Shown in pieces: positions 34,001-46,233 of a DNA stretch of 64,000 nucleotides (position 1 is the stretch's first letter; the number at the start of each line of letters is the position of its first letter). The notes under the pieces were generated by a model. The model worked only from the letters and a program-made list of their open reading frames with translations. It ran no database searches and was not told where the DNA came from. Position numbers and translations under genes: made by a program. The DNA is taken from positions 16,279,566 through 16,343,565 of the forward strand of contig OY821743.1 in NCBI GenBank assembly GCA_963682055.1, given 5' to 3'. The DNA is from Primula veris (lineage: Eukaryota; Streptophyta; Magnoliopsida; Ericales; Primulaceae).

Positions 34001-37000
34001 GTACTAATTAGCTTTAACCTTGTGAGTGCATTCTGAATATCCACTATAATGATCCCATTATAAATGGCGTAGATTTCTAATAACTTAATTGACAAGCACT
34101 GAATACAAAGCTTAATAATATTTCAGAAAATAGGAACCTTGGACAAATACATTAGTACAAAATACATGGTCACAAAATTATATTCAAAGCAACTCTAAAG
34201 AGACCATTTCATTTCCACCCAATGCAGTTTTCCATAAAAAAGTAAATAAATTCATCCTTTTAAAATATTATAAAAGCAAAAATATAATTTCCAACATAAC
34301 CTATCAACGGAAGGATGATACCTACTATAAGGTAGTGCAAAAGGAACAAAAAATGGCTTTTTTCCTAAGAAATGTCCTGTTGTGGATATGGTATAACATT
34401 TTCTACAACCTAAAAGCCAGACGCCGAACCATTGAACGAAAAAACTTGAAGTCTCTCATTAATCATAGAACGGTTGTAACATTAAAGTGTATTTTATGCA
34501 AAATTTACAGCAGATGATTCATGAATTACTAAATTAAGGAAAGAGAAACCAGTGTAATTGAATTACCAATTTGAAGAACTCAACCCTTGCCTATATGCAT
34601 GCCATAATACAAACTTAAAAGAAGCACAGTTAGATAAAGAAAAACAAATGTTCTTACAAGCAGGCATCTATCTTGATAAAAGAAGAAAAAACTTACTTTG
34701 ACAACCCAGTAAATAAGCCACCTTCCTCGCCTTCATTATAATATACAAGGGAACTTTTTCCATGCATTACTCCATTTGGAGCACGCACGATCTTTCCTGT
34801 CAAAGACATAGCTCATATTTATAAAGCTAAAAACTTGAATGAGACTATCAACTTCTTCGACATGATCCCCACTTCGAAATGCTATTTAAAAAAAAAAACA
34901 GTTCTCTTTTAATACGCAGTATGAGACGGTATGCTAAGTTGAAATGTGGAAAAGTATTCTTGAATGCTCAGGAGTCGTTAACAATATAAGTGAAAAGCAA
35001 AACGCTGAAGTGGTTCACATTAATTAGTATATAACTGCTGAAGTGTACAGATTTGTCATTCAATTTTGATTAAGTCACACAGATTAGCTTTGACACTTGT
35101 AATTTCTTGAATTCGAAACCTACAAATATTTCAAATTGCTGAGTCACAAAATCGGGTTCTGGATTACTACATTTCATATGTGGGATTTGTAACAAGGTAT
35201 CAGCCGTATACAAAAGGAGATTTTTGCCAAAATGACCTAGTGGGGCCACAAAAACACCAATGTGGCCGACATACATGATAAATTGCCAAAATGACCTACT
35301 ACACCCAATTTCGTCATATCAATTAACGAAGTATCAAGAAAAAAAATAAACTGTATTCCTTTAATTAAGTGAGAAATTGTTGGGAAATAAAAAAATGCAT
35401 TTGACGAAGTACATAGAAATAAAAAAATGCATTTGACGAAGTACATACATTTTGTGCGACACAATTTAATAAGTAAATGAACATGTTTTAAAATTACACT
35501 AAAATTTGTGATTTAGCCCATTTTAGTTTTAAACATCAGTTATTATGAAAGATGGCTTTCTAATTGCCACATAATTTCGTTATTTCTTCTGGTTACACTT
35601 TAGAAAAAATATCTTTTAGTGTCAAACACCAGTATAACGATTGGGATTATTCCAATCTAGTTCACCTTATAGGACATTAATTTAAAAATATGTTGGGAGA
35701 AGTCTGTTTTAGTGATTTTTTTATTTTATTTTTCTTGATTTTCTTTGGCAATATTTCGGTTTTCTTACACTTCCTAACTGTTTCCCATCTTTTTTGACTT
35801 TTTTGACGATTTGATAATGACCTAATCAAGGGTGGAGGGTCTATGTGACATGGGGTTACCATGGCAACCCCACAATTTACAAAAAATACAAATTATTATG
35901 TATGGTTGTTTCGGAAGAAATATAAAATAGTGTACTCGGCCACCCATGTAAACAAACGTTTTGTTTTGGTAAGCCTATAAGTTTGACCCTGTTTCTAAGC
36001 CAAATATTTGAATATATTGATCAAGCCCCCTTCGAATAAATTTCGAAAAGGTGAATTAAATTGGCATAAACCTTACAGTTATACTGGTTTTTGACATTAA
36101 TAAGTGTATTTAAAAAGTCAACTTTCATAAGAAAAACGGTGTTTAACATAAAATTGGGCTAAAATACAATCATAAAGTAATTGTACAAAAATGTGCATAT
36201 ACATATTAATCGGTGTTATGGCATGCCACAATTGCAAGCACTCGTCAATGCATCTAAGAAAATACATTTTGTTATTTTCTACCAATATGTCACTTAAATA
36301 AATGAATGCAATTTACTCGTCAAACAAAATTGGTTTAGTAGGCCATTTTGGCAATTTATCATGAAAGTAGGCCATTTTGGTAGTTTTATGTTCCCACTAG
36401 GCCATTTTGGCAAAAAAACTCATACAATAGAGCGGGAATCTGCAGCTTTTAGCTTCGCAATAAGGTATTCAGTACATAATAGGTAGAGATGAATTGTTGA
36501 AGGTAACCTAACTTAGCACCACTACCTCTTATACATAGCATGAACCGCTGGAAAGAAGTTATACATAGGCTTACTCTGAAAGAATCCGGTCATACTACGA
36601 TAAAACTGTATAGAGACGTCTAGACCAGATCTCTAGATGATAAGAGATCATCGAGATAAGATACCAACAGAATTCACTACCAGGATATATACCAGGGCAG
36701 GACATATTAAAAATAACCAATATAATATCGGTCAACTTGGATAAAACAATTTCAACAAATTTGATTAAAATATCTAGGTTTTGGTACTCAACAATGAAGC
36801 TGATGTGGAACTTAGTAAAATAGAATTCAGGTCAGGATAAAGGAGGGGAGATAAGCATGTTTTGATTAAGTATTCAAACTCCACTTTGAAAATTTGCAGA
36901 TGTAAGAAAAATTAAAATAAGTTCAGACATAGCTTGTGGATCTATTTCATATAAGGGACAGTGAAAATTGGAAATTGAAAGAATTTTCAAATAGAATGCA

Positions 37001-38634
37001 CAATGAAACATCAAATTTTGTCGATTTTTTTGTCAATATGGGAGGCTGCATCGTACTTACATCACTGTTTAGTTTCTCCTTTTCATAGTTACATGCTACA
37101 ACTTTAAGGGGGCATTTTGCCAAAGGAAATAGATTACGGCAATGAATTACCTCCAAAAGCTTCCCCTATACACTGCAATCCCATACATACACCAAACAAA
37201 GGTACAGTGGGCCCAAGTTTTAGTACTGTTTGCAGTGATATCCCTGAATCTTGAGGTGTGCCTGATAACAGGAAAGTAATACTTCTTACAAAAAATTGCA
37301 ATATATATGGGAAAGTTTTTTTAGGCAAAACGATAAGGGTGCTTCGTACCAGGTCCTGGGGATATAAGCACTCCTCTTGGGTTTTTCCTACAAAAAAAAA
37401 ACATACACATTGTCATTATATTAACTAAGTAGCTGAAAGAAAGTTGTATCTATCACGAATTTCACTAGTCAACGGTTCCATCGCGCAAATATGACGAATA
37501 AGCAAACTTTTTTAAAAGAAATTTAGAACTATGTCTTACTTTTTTAGATCTTCCACAGATAGCTCATCATTACGGTAAACTTGAAAGTCACAACCGAGCT
37601 CTCCCATATACTTCAAAGTCGCATCAAAAAGAGTGTTAGCTTCAAATTTTACTACACAGTAAAATAGTAGACTAGAGTGCAAACTAAACCAAAGGTCACC
37701 CCATGTATAATATCATAGCTGACTAGAGTACAAACTAAACCAAAGGTCACCCCATGTATAATTTTATACTCGCAAATTTCTTAACAAACTACTTCGAGTT
37801 ATTTCAGAGGTATTAATCCCTGAGAGTAAAATATACCGCCTACTTTGGCATTATCTCTAAAATCTGTACCTTACACTGTCTCGACCTGAATTCAGGTTTT
37901 GTTCCGTGCAGTTTTAAACAAATAACATAATCTAATAATATTATTGGTTATATTAGCTTAACTTTTAAAGCTTTTTCAGGTTTAAACACGAAAAAAATCA
38001 GTTTTTAAGGTATTCAAGCAAATGCAGTCCAATTTTTCAGCAAAAACACTCAGCTTACAAGAATTGTCAACTCATTATGGGTAGATATAGCCAACCAAAC
38101 TAGCCTAAATCTCTATTCTGGTCTAATGACCGCATCCCATGGCAAAATTGTCAACTCATTATGGGTAGAACAAGAGCTATAAGAACTGAAACTTTCCCTT
38201 GAAAACTTATTGATCTTATTAGATTAATTTACAAGTTTCAGAAACACTGATTCCCAAATTTTACAACGTTAAAGACCTTAACCTTGTTTCACTTCTTCTC
38301 CACAATTAACTACAAAACCAGTTACTCAATTCACCAAATGTTCAAACTACAAATAAACAAAAAATAAGAGACAGTAACTCCAGAACATTCAAATTCCATT
38401 ACCCATTACACAAGTACACATAAACAAATTAAAATGATAAAGAAGTGATAAAACATTCAAAGAGAAAATATATATTACCAAAATGAAAGAGAAAAAAAAT
38501 TACCCATTTCACCAAATTATCCAAAACAAATACTAAATAAAAAAATTATAATAAACACAAGCTGGCAGATATTTTCACACAAAAATTGATCATTTCCAAA
38601 ACTAGTAACCCATTTCACCAAATTACTCAGCACA

Positions 38635-38677
<43 letters not shown>

Positions 38678-39959
38678 GTAATAGTAATCTTTATTATTAA
38701 ATTTAAAGATGTCAAGGACTCATGATTATCTATTACCAACAATGATAATTTTCAAAATGTAGAAAACAACAATTACTCAGAACAAACAATAAACAAGAAA
38801 AATAACCAAAAAAAAAAAAGAGGAAAACAAAACCTGGCAGAGATTATAAGTAAAGCTATCATAATTATCAATAACAATAATTGGATTCAAGCTTCTCTTC
38901 TTCTTCTCTTCCTTTACAGAAACAGAAGAAACGGAGTTTTTATTAGAAACAGACAGTGGCATTTTCGTAAATACATCATTTCTAAATCCAAAGGGTTTAA
39001 GAGACAATGATCATTACCAAAATGTATAAAAAAAAAACAATTACCCATTTCACCAAATCACCCAGCACAAATACTATATATAAAAAATTTAAAATAAACA
39101 CGAGCTGGCAGATATTTTCACACAAAAAATGATCATTGCCAAATTTAACTACAAAACTAGTAACCCAATTCACCAAATCACTCAGTACAAATAGCAATAA
39201 TAATATAAAGATATCAAGATTATCAATAACAAACAATAATGATCATTTCTACAATGTAAAAACAACAACAAAAACAAAAAATAAACAAACAAAATAACAA
39301 AAAAGAGAGAAAAACAAAACCTGGCAGAGATTATAAGTAAAGCTATCAAAATTATCAATAAAGACCAAAAATGATCATTTCTAAATTACCCATTTCACCA
39401 AATTATCCAGCACAAATAATAAACAAAGAAATTAAAATAAACAAAAGATGGCAGATATTTTCACACACAAAATTGATCATTGCTAAAACTAACTACAATG
39501 CACACATGATTATAATAATAATAATATAATATAAGAGAGAAAGAAACCTGGCAGAGATTATAAGTAAAGCTATCATAATTATCAATAAAGACCAAAAATG
39601 ATAATTTCCAAAATGTAAAACAACAACAATTACTCAGAACAAACAATTAAAAAAAGAAAAAAAAAAGAGTAAGAGAATTCAACCTGACAGAGATTATAAG
39701 TAAAGCTATCATAATTATCAATAACAACAATCGGATTTAATTTCTTCTTCTTATCTTCCTTTACAGAAACAGAAATGGAGATTTTATTATTTGAAACAGA
39801 AAGTGGCATTTTCGTAAATACGTCATTTCTAAATTTAGTGGGTTTAACAGAGAAAGAGTGAGAAGATAGTAAAAAGGGTTTTTTGTGAATATTATGGTTT
39901 AAAAGTATGGTTTTTTTGTGGTTAAGGAGAGATGAGTGAGTGATGATCTCAGCCGCCAT
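31030..39959 (-). CDS. ASB: Anthranilate synthase beta subunit (glutamine amidotransferase), 278 aa, plastid
   Basis: Seven exons on the minus strand: 39,684-39,959, 37,540-37,610, 37,350-37,387, 37,151-37,261, 34,697-34,796, 33,323-33,458 and 31,030-31,134. All phases join. The subunit releases ammonia from glutamine for the alpha subunit, which converts chorismate to anthranilate in tryptophan synthesis. Residues 1 to about 70 are a Ser/Lys-rich plastid transit peptide. The class I amidotransferase domain starts at [15 protein letters not shown]. The oxyanion region is ISPGPGTPQDSG, the nucleophile is Cys154 ([16 protein letters not shown]), and the dyad partners are His249 and Glu251 (GVQFHPES). 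The length matches plant ASB proteins. Oddities are a Val before GVQFHPES where plant homologues usually have Gln, partial duplicates of exon 1 in intron 1, and several transposons in the introns. Confidence 0.93.
32139..32147. repeat. Left 9-bp target duplication of the 32.1-kb MITE
   Basis: TTTCATTAT, repeated exactly at 32,807-32,815. Its size indicates a Mutator-type insertion. Confidence 0.85.
32148..32806. mobile_element. Mutator-like MITE in ASB intron 6, interrupted by a TRIM
   Basis: The left end GGGGAGCGTTCAAGGGACAC and its inverted copy at the right end pair over about 56 bp and are flanked by a perfect 9-bp duplication. The next stretch (32,220-32,416) folds back on itself: AATCTCCACGGTTTCA and TGAAACCGTGGAGATT pair around an AT-rich loop. 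The 334-bp TRIM at 32,417-32,750 has inserted near the right end, so the TRIM is younger. It encodes nothing. Confidence 0.8.
32417..32750 (+). mobile_element. TRIM retrotransposon, 334 bp
   Basis: LTR1 (32,417-32,533) and LTR2 (32,633-32,750) start TGTTAGAGTTTATAT and end CTCTAATA. A primer-binding site, TGGTATCAGAGC, complementary to the 3-prime end of initiator Met tRNA, follows LTR1 directly. A purine tract, GAGCGAGAGGGAG, precedes LTR2. There is no coding capacity, as is usual for TRIMs. A 5-bp target duplication is not evident. LTR divergence is modest (several substitutions in about 118 bp). Confidence 0.85.
33767..34001. mobile_element. Stowaway-type MITE copy 2, in ASB intron 5
   Basis: CTCCCTCCGTTCCTATTTAA at the left pairs with the inverted right end (GAACGAAGGGAG) and is flanked by TA. 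Subterminal ACGTGCAATTTTGACC and GGTCAAAATTGCACGT pair. It belongs to the same family as 10,272-10,508. Confidence 0.85.
35208..35216. repeat. Left 9-bp target duplication of the 35.2-kb element
   Basis: ATACAAAAG here matches ATACAATAG at 36,422-36,430 in 8 of 9 bases. Confidence 0.65.
35217..36421. mobile_element. Mutator-like long-TIR element in ASB intron 4, 1,205 bp
   Basis: The left end GAGATTTTTGCC is followed by CCAAAATGACCTA, CACCAATGTGGCC and again CCAAAATGACCTA. The right end is the inverted copy (TAGGCCATTTTGG three times, then AAAAAAACTC). An 8/9 match of a 9-bp target duplication supports Mutator-type insertion. The interior has no transposase. Its terminal arms are built of short tandem motifs, as in the 5-kb and 47-kb elements. 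Confidence 0.75.
37668..37780. repeat. 55-bp tandem duplication in ASB intron 1
   Basis: The unit GACTAGAGT(G/A)CAAACTAAA, continuing CCAAAGGTCACCCCATGTAT, occurs twice in direct tandem with few changes. No known element. Confidence 0.85.
38834..39007 (-). pseudogene. Partial ASB exon 1 copy D with donor site
   Basis: On the minus strand it encodes a stretch matching the second half of ASB exon 1 ([14 protein letters not shown] at the start, [14 protein letters not shown] at the end) and ends in a CAG|GT donor. It is open throughout and more similar to exon 1 than chance decay would allow. It lacks the ATG and first part of the transit peptide; the only in-frame Met is in KMPLSVS. It could be a relic, an alternative first exon giving a protein without full transit peptide, or a cryptic cassette exon. 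Confidence 0.7.
39321..39372 (-). pseudogene. Short ASB exon 1 copy C
   Basis: Minus-strand text encodes [13 protein letters not shown] followed by a CAG|GT donor. Phe replaces the Tyr of the main copy. Only the 3-prime end of exon 1 is present. Confidence 0.7.
39548..39595 (-). pseudogene. Short ASB exon 1 copy B
   Basis: Minus-strand text encodes [14 protein letters not shown] with a CAG|GT donor. It lies only about 90 bp beyond the true exon 1 donor. Only the exon end is preserved. Confidence 0.7.
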
Positions 39960-39960
39960 T

Positions 39961-39994
39961 ACACACACACACACACACAACACACACACACACA
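39961..39994 (-). repeat. (TG)n microsatellite forming the ASB 5-prime leader
   Basis: On the plus strand it reads (AC)n with one interruption and ends 1 bp before the start codon complement. With the TATA-like box at 40,007-40,017, most or all of the 5-prime UTR would be this GT repeat. Confidence 0.9.
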
Positions 39995-40006
39995 GATATA
40001 AGTGAT

Positions 40007-40017
40007 GGTTTTATAAA
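40007..40017 (-). promoter_or_regulatory. Probable TATA box of ASB
   Basis: TTTATAAAACC on the minus strand lies about 50 bp before the ATG at 39,959. A start site about 30 bp downstream would fall in the TG repeat. Confidence 0.5.
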
Positions 40018-41589
40018 CGTAATTTTTTAAATTTTGTTCACATTTAAATTATTATATTAATTTTTAAAAAATTATATTTCAATAATAAAATTACACGTAC
40101 TTTCATATAATATAGGCAACGAATGTTATCCAATTTATTTATAGTGCCACATAAAACAATAATGATTCCATTTTCAAACTCATCCCATTAAATTTAATGA
40201 AACTTTCTTAAAATATATGTTTATTTATTTTTATTACTTCAATACGAGAGACTCGTGCACATATAAAGAAAATATAATATTTTAACTAAAATTAGAGAAA
40301 TTTTTTATAAATATTATATAGTTTATGAATTGTAGTTCTAAATTGCATCTATTAGTTAGAGTTAGCACATTAGCTATATGATTTAGTGAGATTTATTTTT
40401 ATTTTTTATGGCAATGTAGTTTCGTATTGCTAACTTTTAAAAAAATTATTTCTTCTTATAGTAGAATCTATGATTTTGCAATTTGATTCTAGGATTAGTC
40501 GATTACAAATTAGTTTGTATGTGGTTCTTCCATTTTGAATTGAAAACAAATATTGACGGTGTTGCGCCCAATGACCAACTAATAAAACCTAACATGTAAG
40601 ACTTCGAATTTCAAATTTAAAATTTTGTGTGGGATAAAGGAATATTCACATTAAAATTAAGTAAACACTAATTCAAAATTCGAGTTACCTTAATTAATTT
40701 TTTTTCCTGATTATGGTGGTGAATCAAGCGGGACAACTAGAACTATTTGTCAATGGGGTGAATGGGTTCAATTTCCCTACTTAGTTGTGATAAACTTTTA
40801 CAACTCAAATATAAATTGATGGTGGGGATAATTGGTAAAGTAAATGCTTTTGGTGCGACTATAAGAAAAGAGGGGGATGAATGAAGGTGGCTGTTATGGC
40901 GGACAGTGATGATGGATAATGTTTCGTGGCTTTTAATAAGCTTAATTCTATGTTTGAGCATGATTGATATTGCCTCGGTTGATTACTAGATTTTATTACT
41001 ATATATAATTCCCTCCGAGGAAATAAGAGCCAATTGTCGGCTAGAATCATTTTTTGAAGGCTTAATAATTTCCGACAAACCATGTCGTCGTCCTTTTACT
41101 TAAGACGAGCTTACAACACATCGTAACTTTTTCTCCAATTCTTGCAGATAAAATTGTATGTTTTGCCGGGTAAAACGATTCTCACCACATAATTTTTTGC
41201 TTCGTCGTCACTAATTTTATAGCAGAAATAAAATTTATTGTTGTGAGGCAAGGACAGACCAAAAATTTAAAATATAAAGTAATGCAGTATAACACTAGAA
41301 AGAGCGGTCTTAGGCCTCTTTGCTAAGTTGTATTGTCCGGTCATTGTTATTACTCAGCTTATGAACAAAAGAAATAAGAAAAAAAGTATAGAAGAGAAAG
41401 TCCCCGACCTTGATTTTGGTCAATATGGCCCAATTGTATTCATCTGTCAACTGTGGTATGGGCTAGTGACTATTTGTGTTAATAACTTTTGAATTTTTTA
41501 AAAGTTAGCACATTCCAAGAGTTGTGAAATTAATTTAGATGCAGCATTTTTGGTGAATAATAAGGTGTTAATTAGTCTTAATTATATAA

Positions 41590-41726
41590 ATGTTGCATAT
41601 ATATATATACATATGGGGTCTTAACTTTATATATAAAATGTTCTATGTATATATATAAATGTTGCATATATATAAATGTTGCATATACATGTATATGTAT
41701 TTATGTGTATATATATATATATATAT
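41590..41726. repeat. TATA-rich tandem repeat
   Basis: Units of ATAAATGTTGCATATATATA recur three times with intervening (TA)n runs. Confidence 0.75.
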
Positions 41727-42041
41727 TTAACATTATATGTTCAATCAGGGTGTCCATTATGTCATTTCAACAATTTTCATTCAGTTAACCTCCAAAAAAA
41801 CAAAAAAACAATTTTCATTCAATTAAGAGTTGAGATCGACCGCTGGATATATGCCTATCACATGAGTCACGTACAACCTCCATTTTTACTACACTCAAAA
41901 ATTCAACTGGGTCCGTCTTAAACTTTTCTAAGTAGCAAAATGAGTATTTTGTTTTTTAAAATAATATAATTTTGTATGTTATATTTTTGTTTTAATATTT
42001 TAGAATAATTGAATGATTAACACTACCGTGAATGTAGTTCA

Positions 42042-42242
42042 TTATTATTTAGGGTGTGTCACATACTAAAAATCTAACACATATTAATAAACCCAAAAAT
42101 ATTTATCCTATATTTAATTCAAAATTAAAACTAAAAAATACTAAAAATTTAACACATGTTAGTGAACCCAAAAATATCTATCCTAAAATTAATTTAAAAT
42201 TAAAACTAAAAAATATTATTGGTTGTCACACCCTAAATAATA
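42042..42242. mobile_element. Possible MITE with AGGGTGTG termini
   Basis: TTATTATTTAGGGTGTGTCAC on the left is matched by the inverted GTCACACCCTAAATAATA on the right. Inside, a segment with ACCCAAAAATAT(T/C)TATCCTA is duplicated in tandem. A related piece continues to about 42,350. No target duplication is clear. Confidence 0.4.
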
Positions 42243-43943
42243 GTGCATTTTGGAATGAACACGGAACTATTAACATTATCGTGAATTTAATACAATATAA
42301 TTTTGATTGTGTCACATACTAAAAAAACTAACACTTATTAATGAACCTAAAAATATAATAAATAGATCCAATTGTGATAGAATTTTAATGCTTTAAAAAT
42401 AATACAAGTTGTATTGAATTTTCGAGTGCACCCAAATCGTATCCCAACCTCATCATCATCGATAGGGACAGTGCAGACGTGCATTTGTTGAATTTACTAT
42501 TTCGTACAATTGATCCTTAAAAGTTAAAACACATTACATCGTATTCAAATTAATAGTTGTACACTGTGCACGTTAAAAAAGCGAGCATACTAATTTTAAT
42601 CATAGACTTATAATATTAGTACTGGTGACCTCTCCTCATTCTAACGAAATACAAGATTTATCTGAGTGGGTAATTAATTTACTTTAATATAAATATCTTC
42701 GAATGATTGATAAATTATTAGCCTAATTTTTTGATTTCTTGTAGGTTGGTGTGTCTATTTCATGGATAACCCTGTTTAACATCCCGAGTTCATTAAGGTT
42801 CTATATATAGTGCTTCTATTTCTTTGGATTACTCTTCTTTTGGATCCACATTTTGACTTATGACTTTTTTGGGTCGACATTTTAACCGAAAATTATGTTA
42901 ACCTATTTTCTTCTTCATTTAAGTTTAGTTTTGGGACTTTATTTTCTTTTCAATTCTGTTACACCTTAAAGGGTTGTTAGATATTTTGAATTGATGATCG
43001 TTTGATTAGTCTAATTCTGTCAAAAGACGTTCCATGTTGCCCATAATAATGTCACGGTTTTACTTTTAAACAGTTTACATGAGTGACGGAGTTGAGACAT
43101 GTTAAAGATATATATATATATATACAGGGCTATTAATTTGGGGAAAACTTATGTAGTACTAACTTATACTATCTTGTCGATCTTAAGAGCTAACTGCATT
43201 AGATCGAGTCTCAAGTCTCAGCAATGAGACTCGTGAAAAATACATTCTCAATGGGAAGCCTTAATCATAATCTCGCTTGTAACTTTGTAAAATGTTTTTT
43301 ACTAGGAGGAATTTACATTAAGACAAGAAAAAACTTTATTTCATAGCTTTACATAATACTAAAACTATATATGAACTAGTAGAAGTGTTTGTTATAAGAC
43401 AAAATCACCATTGTGATTATGTTTATGTTTACCATTGCTTACTGGTTTTAAGTTTTGTTAAATACTTATAATACTTTTTTGAATTCCATCGGCCACTTCA
43501 TTATTTCCCCCTTATTTCAAGGGTCGCGTTTCCGCTTATCGGTTACGTGCCATTTATGATTGCAATATGTATAACAACCACCCTCTTGAGAATACTCATG
43601 TTTTTCAGCTTACGAGTGAATAAAAAAGTCCCAGGCAATAATATAAGTTAGGGCAAGGTCCAACAACAATTATATGAGTATAAATTTTGCTAATTTAAAT
43701 CTCGAATGAGGTATTTGTATTAGTGTATTGTGTTCATGTAGCATGCAAGTTTAAGCTCCTGGAATGAAATTGTATGCGTTAATTAGCTATTCTCACTAAA
43801 TGATATATAGTAAGTACGTGCCGAAACGAGGACTTGATTATGGCGGTACCAAAACGTAAATTAAAAGATAATATATAAATACAATATAATTTCAGCTCCA
43901 GTGGTTACAACTAAACTTCCCTTGGATATATTACAATGATTCA

Positions 43944-44055
43944 GATTTAATTAAGACAGAAACTAAGCAATCTCAACTTCTAACTACTGTATAGGTTAAG
44001 ATTTAATTAAGACAGAAACTAAGCAATCTCAACTTCTAACTACTGTATAGGTTAA
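43944..44055. repeat. Perfect 56-bp tandem duplication
   Basis: A unit beginning GATTTAATTAAGACAGAAAC and ending ACTGTATAGGTTAA occurs twice back to back without visible differences. The perfect match suggests a recent duplication. Confidence 0.9.
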
Positions 44056-45103
44056 GTACATGGCTGGTACTTAATACACATTTGCAATATTTATGTTTAT
44101 ATCAGTTGTATGTATGATTTGTTTTTATTCACGGGCAAGGGAGGTAGCTAGAAGTATATAATTAGTACTTTGCTTTAGGTAGAACATACATCATGACCCC
44201 CAAAAAAAGGTAGAATATAACATTGATTGAGAAATGTGTAGACTACTTTATAGTTTATTCTATAATAGCTCGCACTCTGACAGGCTGTATATACTGCATA
44301 TATGTTACATATTCTTATTTTATCATATTATGGCTTCTAATTTTATCACCTATGATGTAATTTATGGTCCCATCTCGAACCACCGATTTTTTCTTTTAGT
44401 ATTTTCCTCAAGCCAATATTCCTCACCCGATAAATCAAAATTTTGCGTAATTATAATGTTACACCTACTGCTTAATTTGGTCCTCATATATGGTTCCACA
44501 TAGCATTATGTTGAATCAATTGTCTCACCAAACTCTTTCTTTGTCCAGCCGTTGTGCATGATTCTCCCTTGGAGAGCTGACTTGCTTCCATTTTTTTATT
44601 TTTTTTTATTATTCAATTATATATGGTACGTATTAATGTGTCACCTATGAAAAATGATATTAATCAAACATGCATGCCCTCTCCTCTATATGAAACTTAA
44701 AAAAGAGGAGACACATTAATACTTCAACATACAAATTTTTCAATTGGTCTTTTGATGCACAAATTAATACTTCCAAAATACACTGATCGATCGAGTATAT
44801 TATTGATTGATACATTGTGTTTCAGTGAGTTGAATGTCTCGTGAGCTTCTACGAGTTCAATCATTTTTAACTTGTCTATGTTAGTATTAAAGTACATAAT
44901 AATTAAACTATATGTTTGACAATTTTTAGTACTTAATTAAAAAAAACGCAGAACTTGAGCCTTTGAGACTTATATTGTTGTCTTAATTTATTTGTTATCT
45001 ACAGTATATGATAAAAAAAAAATTCCTTGCCAAACTAGCTATAGTACATGTGGATATGCGCACTGTGGCTGCTATGAAATTGGATACTCTATCAAGGAAG
45101 CAT

Positions 45104-45503
45104 CACTATAATACAAGGTATGTGATGTTTAGTGATGAATCAAAATATTGTAACTAATTCATGCCAGTCTACAAAAATTCAAAAAATTCAATTCAGCATG
45201 TGAATTTACTTTGGAACTATCAACGGGTACATTTTATTGCTCCATAATAGGATGCACCGCATGGCCATGTTATTGTATTTATGCGAAGAAATGGGGCGTG
45301 CCTCTGGAGAAAAAAAAATACTAACATGCATGTTTATACACTAGGAAGTAAAATTAACTTAGAAACGACCAAAATTCATCGTTAACCTGCTGCACTAATA
45401 AAGAATTCCGTCATGAATCCATCATAAAAATCATCACCAAACAAGACACATTACAGAAATAACCGTCCTTGTTCCACCGCTATTTAGATATATTATTGTA
45501 GTG
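45104..45503. mobile_element. Possible CACTA-like MITE, 400 bp
   Basis: CACTATAATACAAG at the left and TATTATTGTAGTG at the right form a short inverted pair, embedded in AGCAT/ATGCT. The right half contains ATCCATC/CCGTC words reminiscent of CACTA subterminal repeats. Confidence 0.4.
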
Positions 45504-46021
45504 ATGCTAAACATACAGTCGAAATATGACTTGCTAATAATCAGTACAGAACCCAGAAAATACTTGGTCGACATAAACATATAGTTGGAATATTATTATT
45601 ATATATAACAAACTACATTTAGAATACCCTGACAATTAGTCATTTAATTAAGAACCCTCTTCTGATTTAAAAAAGAAAAAAGAATATGATGGCATTTAAG
45701 ATGCTCATCCAGAGATAAAAAAACAACGACTTTTAGTAATAATCCTAAAACTAAGAATTTGGTGCATATACCGATCCTTACTTGTCCTCTACCCAACTCA
45801 ATGGACCCCTTTGAAAGCTTGGTGTTACCTTTTATTTTTCTTTCATTCATTTTGATTTTTTTCATAAAATAAAAAAGAAGGTCCCCAGTGCATTTTTTTT
45901 TTTAAATCAAGGAGTGATGATATTTGTGTTAGTATGAGTATCTACTTATTCTAATATGTCGGTAGAAATATCTATGTTAGCTATATGCTTAATTCAATAC
46001 TCCTTAATATCATATTGTAAC

Positions 46022-46233
46022 TAGGGGGGAGAATGAAGCAAAATTTTCGTAAAAAAAATCTGTGTTCGTTTCGTTAGGAATTCGGCTCAACTTCGTTTCT
46101 TACTACTAAATAAAGTGAGACGAAACGAAACAAAATTTTTATATTCTAAACGAAACAAAATGTGATAACGAAAACCTCAAAACTAGACGAAACGAAACCG
46201 AAATATACCGTTTTCGTCTCGTTATCGGCCCTA
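46022..46233. mobile_element. hAT-type MITE, 212 bp
   Basis: It starts TAGGGGGGAGA and ends CGGCCCTA. The flanks ATTGTAAC (46,014-46,021) and ATTGTAAA (46,234-46,241) match in 7 of 8 bases, as an aged hAT target duplication would. The interior is rich in TTCGTTTCG/CGAAACGAA words on both strands. Confidence 0.6.

Larger units (their letters stand above)
38500..39480. repeat. Tandemly duplicated intron 1 segments of ASB, with (AAT)n
   Basis: The words GCTGGCAGATATTTTCACAC (38,562, 39,103 and a near-copy at 39,448) and ATTTCACCAAATTA recur several times. They show that blocks of intron 1, with pieces of exon 1, were copied in tandem. An (AAT)n microsatellite lies at about 38,636-38,684. Confidence 0.8.

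Noticed and set aside
42056..42322. 88-codon frame with tandem peptide repeat
   Set aside because: The repeat reflects a DNA-level duplication inside a possible MITE. Composition is K/N-rich and there is no domain.
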